Shown here: positions 32,655 to 36,151 of the stretch, piece after piece | How the letters are laid out: every line of letters starts with the position of its first letter | Position numbering within the stretch: position 1 is the stretch's first letter | NCBI GenBank assembly: GCA_017853315.1 | Contig: JAFMJW010000011.1 | Span: 1-36,151 of the forward strand | Direction of reading: 5' to 3' | Origin: Alphaproteobacteria bacterium | Lineage (GTDB): Bacteria; Desulfobacterota; Binatia; UBA12015 | Length of the DNA stretch: 36,151 nucleotides | Notes under the pieces: model-generated | Told to the model about the DNA's origin: nothing | The model's input: only the letters and a program-made list of their open reading frames with translations | Databases searched by the model: none | Made by a program: the position numbers and the translations under genes

Positions 32655-33875
32655 CTACTTCTTGCGTCCGCTCTTGCGAGTCGGTCCGGAAGGCTTCTCC
32701 CGCTCCGAGTCCTTCGGCTTCTTCGACTTCTCGCCGGGCGACGCCGCGGCGAGCTTGCCGACCTTGCCGACCTTGCCGGCCTTCGGCTTGCGCGCCTTCT
32801 CGCCGCGCTTCTCCGATTCGGACTTCTTCGCCTCGTCCTTCTTCTTCGACTTCTTCGCGGGCTTCGTGGACCTGGCGTCGGAGGCGCGCTTCTTCTTCCC
32901 TTTCGCGGAATCCTCTCCCGTCGCGAAAAGCCGCTCTCCCGCGAGCGGCGCGATCGAGGCGCCGCCGAACGCGCGTCGTGCGCGCGCGGACTCGAAGGTG
33001 CTGCGCGCGGCATCGAGCGCTGCCGCGATGCGGTCGCGAGTGCCGGGTCGCGGGACGGACTCCGGCTCGATCGACTCGAAACGCCCGCGGTCCGGAGCCG
33101 GCGCGAGCGAGCCGCGGGAGCGGAAGGCTTCGCCGAAGCTGTTCGCGGAGGTGCCCGCACGAGTGCCGGGAGCTTCGGCCCGGCTGCCTTCCCCGCGCTC
33201 GCCCTCCGCGGCGGGGATCGCCGGTGGCGCCGAGTCGAGGCCGTCGGGTGCCGCGACCGCGGTCGCCGGGCGGGGTGCAATCTCTCTCTCGCCCGCGCTC
33301 GTCGGCGCGAGGCTCTCTTCCTTGGCGGCTTCGAGCTCCGGCTCCTCGTCGACCTCGAAGGCGTCGTCGATCTCGACGTCTTCCCCGTCGTCGCCGGCCC
33401 CGACCCCGTTCTCGGCCTCGTCCGAATCCTCTTCTTCCTCTTCCGCCGCGAAGTCGTCGTCGCCGAGGCCTTCGTCCTCCGAGTCCTCGTCGTCCGCGAA
33501 CTCCTCGTCCGACACGGAGTCTGCCTCGACCTCCTCGAGGTCCTCTTCGGAGAGCCCGTCGGCCAGCGGCCGGTCGTCCCCGGCACGCTCGGTCTCGCGG
33601 GCGGCCTCGGGCCAGCTCGGTTGCCCGGGCGCTGCGCCGGTGCGTCCGACGAAGGAGTCCGCGGCACTGCGCGCGGCGGCAGACGCCCGGAAGCGCTCGA
33701 AGGGATCGACGGCGTCTTCGCCCGGGTCCGCCCAGGACGCGGCCTCGGGATCCCCCGAGGCGTCGAGACCCGCGTCGATCAGGCCGACCAGGCCTTCCAC
33801 CACGTCGGCGGCGCCGCGCAGCACGCGCGCCGCGATCCGCCCTCCCCAGGCGAACACACCCATGATGACCGCCAT
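32655..33875 (-). CDS. disordered protein with acidic middle and Lys-rich tail, 406 aa
   Basis: Three regions. The first 35 residues are an amphipathic/hydrophobic helix (MAVIMGVFAWGGRIAARVLR, ADVVEGLVGLIDAGL). Residues about 110-190 are a dense acidic block (EEDLEEVEADSVSDEEFADD, AAEEEEEDSDEAE). The last 80 residues are Lys/Ser/Ala-rich like histone H1 or AlgP tails (KGKKKRASDARSTKPAKKSK, KPKAGKVGKVGKLAAAS). In between lie Pro/Arg stretches and a short helical patch (RIAAALDAARSTFESARARR). No enzymatic domain. GGAGGA nine bases before ATG 33875 fixes the start. It could bind membrane or a granule by its N-terminus and nucleic acid or polyphosphate by its tail; both ideas are inference. Confidence 0.75.
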   Translation of the reverse strand: MAVIMGVFAWGGRIAARVLRGAADVVEGLVGLIDAGLDASGDPEAASWADPGEDAVDPFERFRASAAARSAADSFVGRTGAAPGQPSWPEAARETERAGDDRPLADGLSEEDLEEVEADSVSDEEFADDEDSEDEGLGDDDFAAEEEEEDSDEAENGVGAGDDGEDVEIDDAFEVDEEPELEAAKEESLAPTSAGEREIAPRPATAVAAPDGLDSAPPAIPAAEGERGEGSRAEAPGTRAGTSANSFGEAFRSRGSLAPAPDRGRFESIEPESVPRPGTRDRIAAALDAARSTFESARARRAFGGASIAPLAGERLFATGEDSAKGKKKRASDARSTKPAKKSKKKDEAKKSESEKRGEKARKPKAGKVGKVGKLAAASPGEKSKKPKDSEREKPSGPTRKSGRKK

Positions 33876-33994
33876 CTCGTCCGTTCCTCCAGGCAAGACC
33901 GGGAAGTTACCCGCACCCCGGCGGTCCCGCCAGCCGCGGGTGGCCGCGGAGACGGCACCTTCCGCGGCCTCGGGCGGCGGCGTACAAACCGATC

Positions 33995-35920
33995 GTGAGG
34001 CCGAGGGAGACGGTGGGCCGAGCGGCCCGGCTACCTGCTGCGGGGCGTCCCGCCTCGAGCCGGGCGTCGCGGTTCGTGCGCCGTCGCTTCGCCGTGATCG
34101 CCGCGGCGATCGCCCTCGCCGTGGCGGGGCCGGCTCGGGCCGCGTGGACCGACCTGCCCGTCGCCCGGCCGTTCGGCTCGCACCCGATGACCTACGCCGC
34201 AGGGTCGATCCGGCCGAGCCACGTCTCGCAGCCGGCGCTCGACCAGGCGGTGCGCGATTCTTGGGACGAGTGGAGGGCCGAGTACGTGGCGGAGGCCTGC
34301 GGGGCGGGTCGGTTCGTCGTGCTCGCGGGCGCCGGCAGCGGCAACCTCACGGTCTCCGAGGCGCACGGCTACGGCATGATGCTCGCAGCCCTCATGGCGG
34401 GCCACGATCCCGACGCGCAGGCGATCTTCGACGGCATGTTCGCCTTCTACCGCGAGCACCCGTCGAGCCTGACGCCGGGGCTCATGGCCTGGAACCAGTC
34501 CCGCTCCTGCCAGGACGCGCAGGGTTCCGACTCCGCCTCCGACGGCGACCTCGACATCGCCTTCGCGCTGCTGCTCGCCGACCGCCAGTGGGGCAGCTGC
34601 GGGGTCGTCGACTACCGAGAGGCCGCGAACACGATCATCGCCGCGATCCGCTCGGGCGACCTCGACCCGTCGGGCCGCATCGTGAAGCTCGGCGACTGGG
34701 TCGGGAACGACGGCAGCGCCTTCGCGACCGCGACACGCACCTCGGATTTCATGCCGGATCACGCGCGCGCCTTCGGCGCCGCGACCTCGGATGCTTCGTG
34801 GTCCGACCTCGTCGAGCACACCTGGGACGTCGTGGACGCGCTGCAGTCCGGCTCGAGCCCCGCGACCGGGCTCCTGCCCGACTTCGTCGTGAACGCGCTC
34901 TCGTCGCCTTCGCCCGCGCCCGCCGGATTCCTCGAGGGCGCGAACGATGGCGCCTACGACTACAATGCCTGCCGCGACCCCTGGCGGCTCGCGACCGACT
35001 GGATCGTGAACGGAGAGCCCCGCGCCCGCACCGCGGTCGGCCGGATCGAGACGTGGATCCGGGGCGCGACCGGCGGCGACCCGTCGAAGATCCGCAGCGG
35101 CTACCGGCTCTCCGGCACGCCGAGCGCGAACAGCGACTACCTCTCGATGGCCTTCGTCGCGCCGATCGGCGCCGGCGCGACCGTGGACGCGGCCCACCAG
35201 GGGTGGCTGAACGACGTCTGGGACCTCGTCGTCGCGACGCCGCTCGCCGACGGCGGCTACTACGAGAACACGCTCGAGCTGCTCTCGATGATCGTGATGT
35301 CGGGCAACTGGTGGTCGCCCGAGAAGGTGTCCGCGCCTTCGTGCACGCCGCCCGCGACCGCGCTCTGCACGGCCGGCGGCTCGGTCTTCGGTGCCCGCGT
35401 CGACGTGGCCGGGCTCGGCCGCACGCCCGGCGCGCAGTCGATCAAGCTCGATGGCACGCTCGCGTGGCCGCAGGGACGCCCCGACGGTCACCCGCTCGAC
35501 GGCGGGGCGCAGGTCCTCGTCGAAGATCTCGGGCCGGGCGGCTCGTCGCTGCTCGAGCTCACGGCGGCGACGCACCCGGTTCCCGGGTCGTCGACGGCCG
35601 CGTGCAACCCGCGCAAGGATCGCTGGAAGGTCTCGGGGCCGAAGGCGCTCTACGTGAACGGCTCGGGCGCGATCGACCCGCCGTCCTGCACGGCCGGCAG
35701 CGCGAGCGGGCTCTCCAAGCTCCAGTACAAGCAGCTCTGGAACGGCGACGTCTCCGTGCAGCTGCAGACCAAGAAGCAGGCGCTCGCGGGGCCGGTGGTC
35801 GGGCCGCTGCGGGTGACGCTCGTGCTCGGGCCGGGAGCATCGGCCGGCGCGGACGGCGCCTGCGCCGTCTCGGCGTCGCTCGCCTGCCGGCCGGTCGGCA
35901 GCAAGCTGCGCTGCGAGTGA
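33995..35920 (+). CDS. exported GH8-family glycoside hydrolase with C-terminal module, 641 aa
   Basis: A family-8 glycosidase (endoglucanase/chitosanase type). A Tat- or Sec-like signal occupies residues 25-49 (RFVRRRFAVIAAAIALAVAG, ARA). The inverting (alpha/alpha)6 barrel shows the acid Glu in SEAHGYGMMLAAL, WNQ, and the Asp motif SASDGDLDIAFALLLADRQW, then YDYNACRDPWRLATDWIVNG. After residue 445 comes a Cys-containing linker and a 170-residue beta-rich module (SIKLDGTLAWPQG, SGLSKLQYKQLWNGDVSVQL). It should cut beta-1,4-glucan or chitosan outside the cell. No cellulose synthase genes are nearby. GTG 33995 has no good ribosome site; GTG 34076 just before the signal (VRRRFAV) is an alternative. 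Confidence 0.9.
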   Translation: MRPRETVGRAARLPAAGRPASSRASRFVRRRFAVIAAAIALAVAGPARAAWTDLPVARPFGSHPMTYAAGSIRPSHVSQPALDQAVRDSWDEWRAEYVAEACGAGRFVVLAGAGSGNLTVSEAHGYGMMLAALMAGHDPDAQAIFDGMFAFYREHPSSLTPGLMAWNQSRSCQDAQGSDSASDGDLDIAFALLLADRQWGSCGVVDYREAANTIIAAIRSGDLDPSGRIVKLGDWVGNDGSAFATATRTSDFMPDHARAFGAATSDASWSDLVEHTWDVVDALQSGSSPATGLLPDFVVNALSSPSPAPAGFLEGANDGAYDYNACRDPWRLATDWIVNGEPRARTAVGRIETWIRGATGGDPSKIRSGYRLSGTPSANSDYLSMAFVAPIGAGATVDAAHQGWLNDVWDLVVATPLADGGYYENTLELLSMIVMSGNWWSPEKVSAPSCTPPATALCTAGGSVFGARVDVAGLGRTPGAQSIKLDGTLAWPQGRPDGHPLDGGAQVLVEDLGPGGSSLLELTAATHPVPGSSTAACNPRKDRWKVSGPKALYVNGSGAIDPPSCTAGSASGLSKLQYKQLWNGDVSVQLQTKKQALAGPVVGPLRVTLVLGPGASAGADGACAVSASLACRPVGSKLRCE

Positions 35921-36023
35921 CTCGCCCCGTGCGCACGGCCTGACCCGGGCCGGGCACGGTCGGCCGAACGGCCTCCCACGATCGCGGAGCGGCGCGCGCT
36001 TTCGCCGGGCGGTTCGTTCGCGC

Positions 36024-36151
36024 ATGATCCGCGTCGTGGCGTCCGCACCGAGTGACCGGGTCCGGGTCCGCAGGCTTCCCGCGAGGGGCGCCTACGATCG
36101 CGCGACGATCGACGCGATCCTCGACGCGGCGCCGATCTGCCACCTGGGGCT
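36024..36151 (+). CDS. pyridoxamine 5'-phosphate oxidase-like FMN-binding protein (partial, N-terminus)
   Basis: The open frame runs off the window after 42 codons. RVRVRRLPARGAYDRATIDA followed by ILDAAPICHLG matches the start of the FMN split-barrel family often annotated as pyridoxamine 5'-phosphate oxidase-like, where this stretch is highly conserved (R.RV.R...RG.YDR.TI.AILD...CH). ATG 36024 is the only start that gives the usual short lead. The rest of the protein lies outside. Confidence 0.75.
   Translation, partial: MIRVVASAPSDRVRVRRLPARGAYDRATIDAILDAAPICHLG

Overview
The window is 36 kb of very GC-rich, gene-dense bacterial chromosome. I found no phage, insertion sequence, CRISPR array, tRNA or rRNA. 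An lpxA homologue, a lipoprotein and several Sec-type secreted proteins point to a Gram-negative (diderm) bacterium. GC content, start-codon use and protein style fit a deltaproteobacterium-like lineage (Myxococcota, Desulfobacterota or Binatota-like). That placement is inference; nothing here fixes the taxon. Nearly all genes look like native chromosomal genes.

Layout. 1-3.4 kb, minus strand: a partial HEAT-repeat exported protein, a secreted protein of unknown family with a strong intrinsic terminator, and a sigma-54 activator with an intact GAFTGA loop. 3.7-6.3 kb: a PhaR-type DNA-binding regulator (+), a tandem universal stress protein (-), then a small hypothetical gene and a Fur-family regulator (+). 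6.3-16.6 kb, minus strand: one compact eight-gene run in transcription order ppk1, hemD, hemE, hemG, tmk, holB, ricT, metG. It joins polyphosphate synthesis, late heme synthesis, dTMP supply, the clamp-loader delta' subunit, a RicT/PSP1 protein and methionyl-tRNA synthetase. 16.7-20.9 kb, plus strand: yacG, lpxA, a YfhO-family polytopic membrane protein and a GT2 glycosyltransferase, each overlapping the next. 20.9-23.3 kb, plus strand: a sigma-54-activator-like regulator that has lost GAFTGA, a cupin and an rlmJ-type methyltransferase.

23.3-28.1 kb, minus strand: a large exported protein (beta-propeller, di-heme cytochrome peroxidase-like domain, Thr/Pro linker, C-terminal module) followed by a luciferase-like flavin oxidoreductase. 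28.3-30.6 kb: a 17beta-HSD4-like short-chain dehydrogenase and a small exported Spy/CpxP-like protein (+), a Cys-rich lipoprotein (-) and a TerB-like protein (+). 30.6-36.15 kb: an integral membrane protein (-), a secreted protein made of six RPNVFGG repeats (+), an unknown 243-residue protein (+), a disordered acidic/basic protein (-), an exported GH8 glycosidase (+) and the start of a pyridoxamine-phosphate-oxidase-like protein (+).

The most interesting candidates are the lpxA/YfhO/GT2 overlap operon, which recalls the Gram-positive CsbB-YfhO glycosylation pair; a C-terminal module that seems shared by the cytochrome/propeller protein and the GH8 enzyme; the 20-residue RPNVFGG repeat protein with Cys-bracketed end repeats; and the GAFTGA-less regulator preceded by CCCTA/TAGGG palindromes. 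Stop/start overlaps of the form GTGA, ATGA or TTGA recur throughout and show tight translational coupling.
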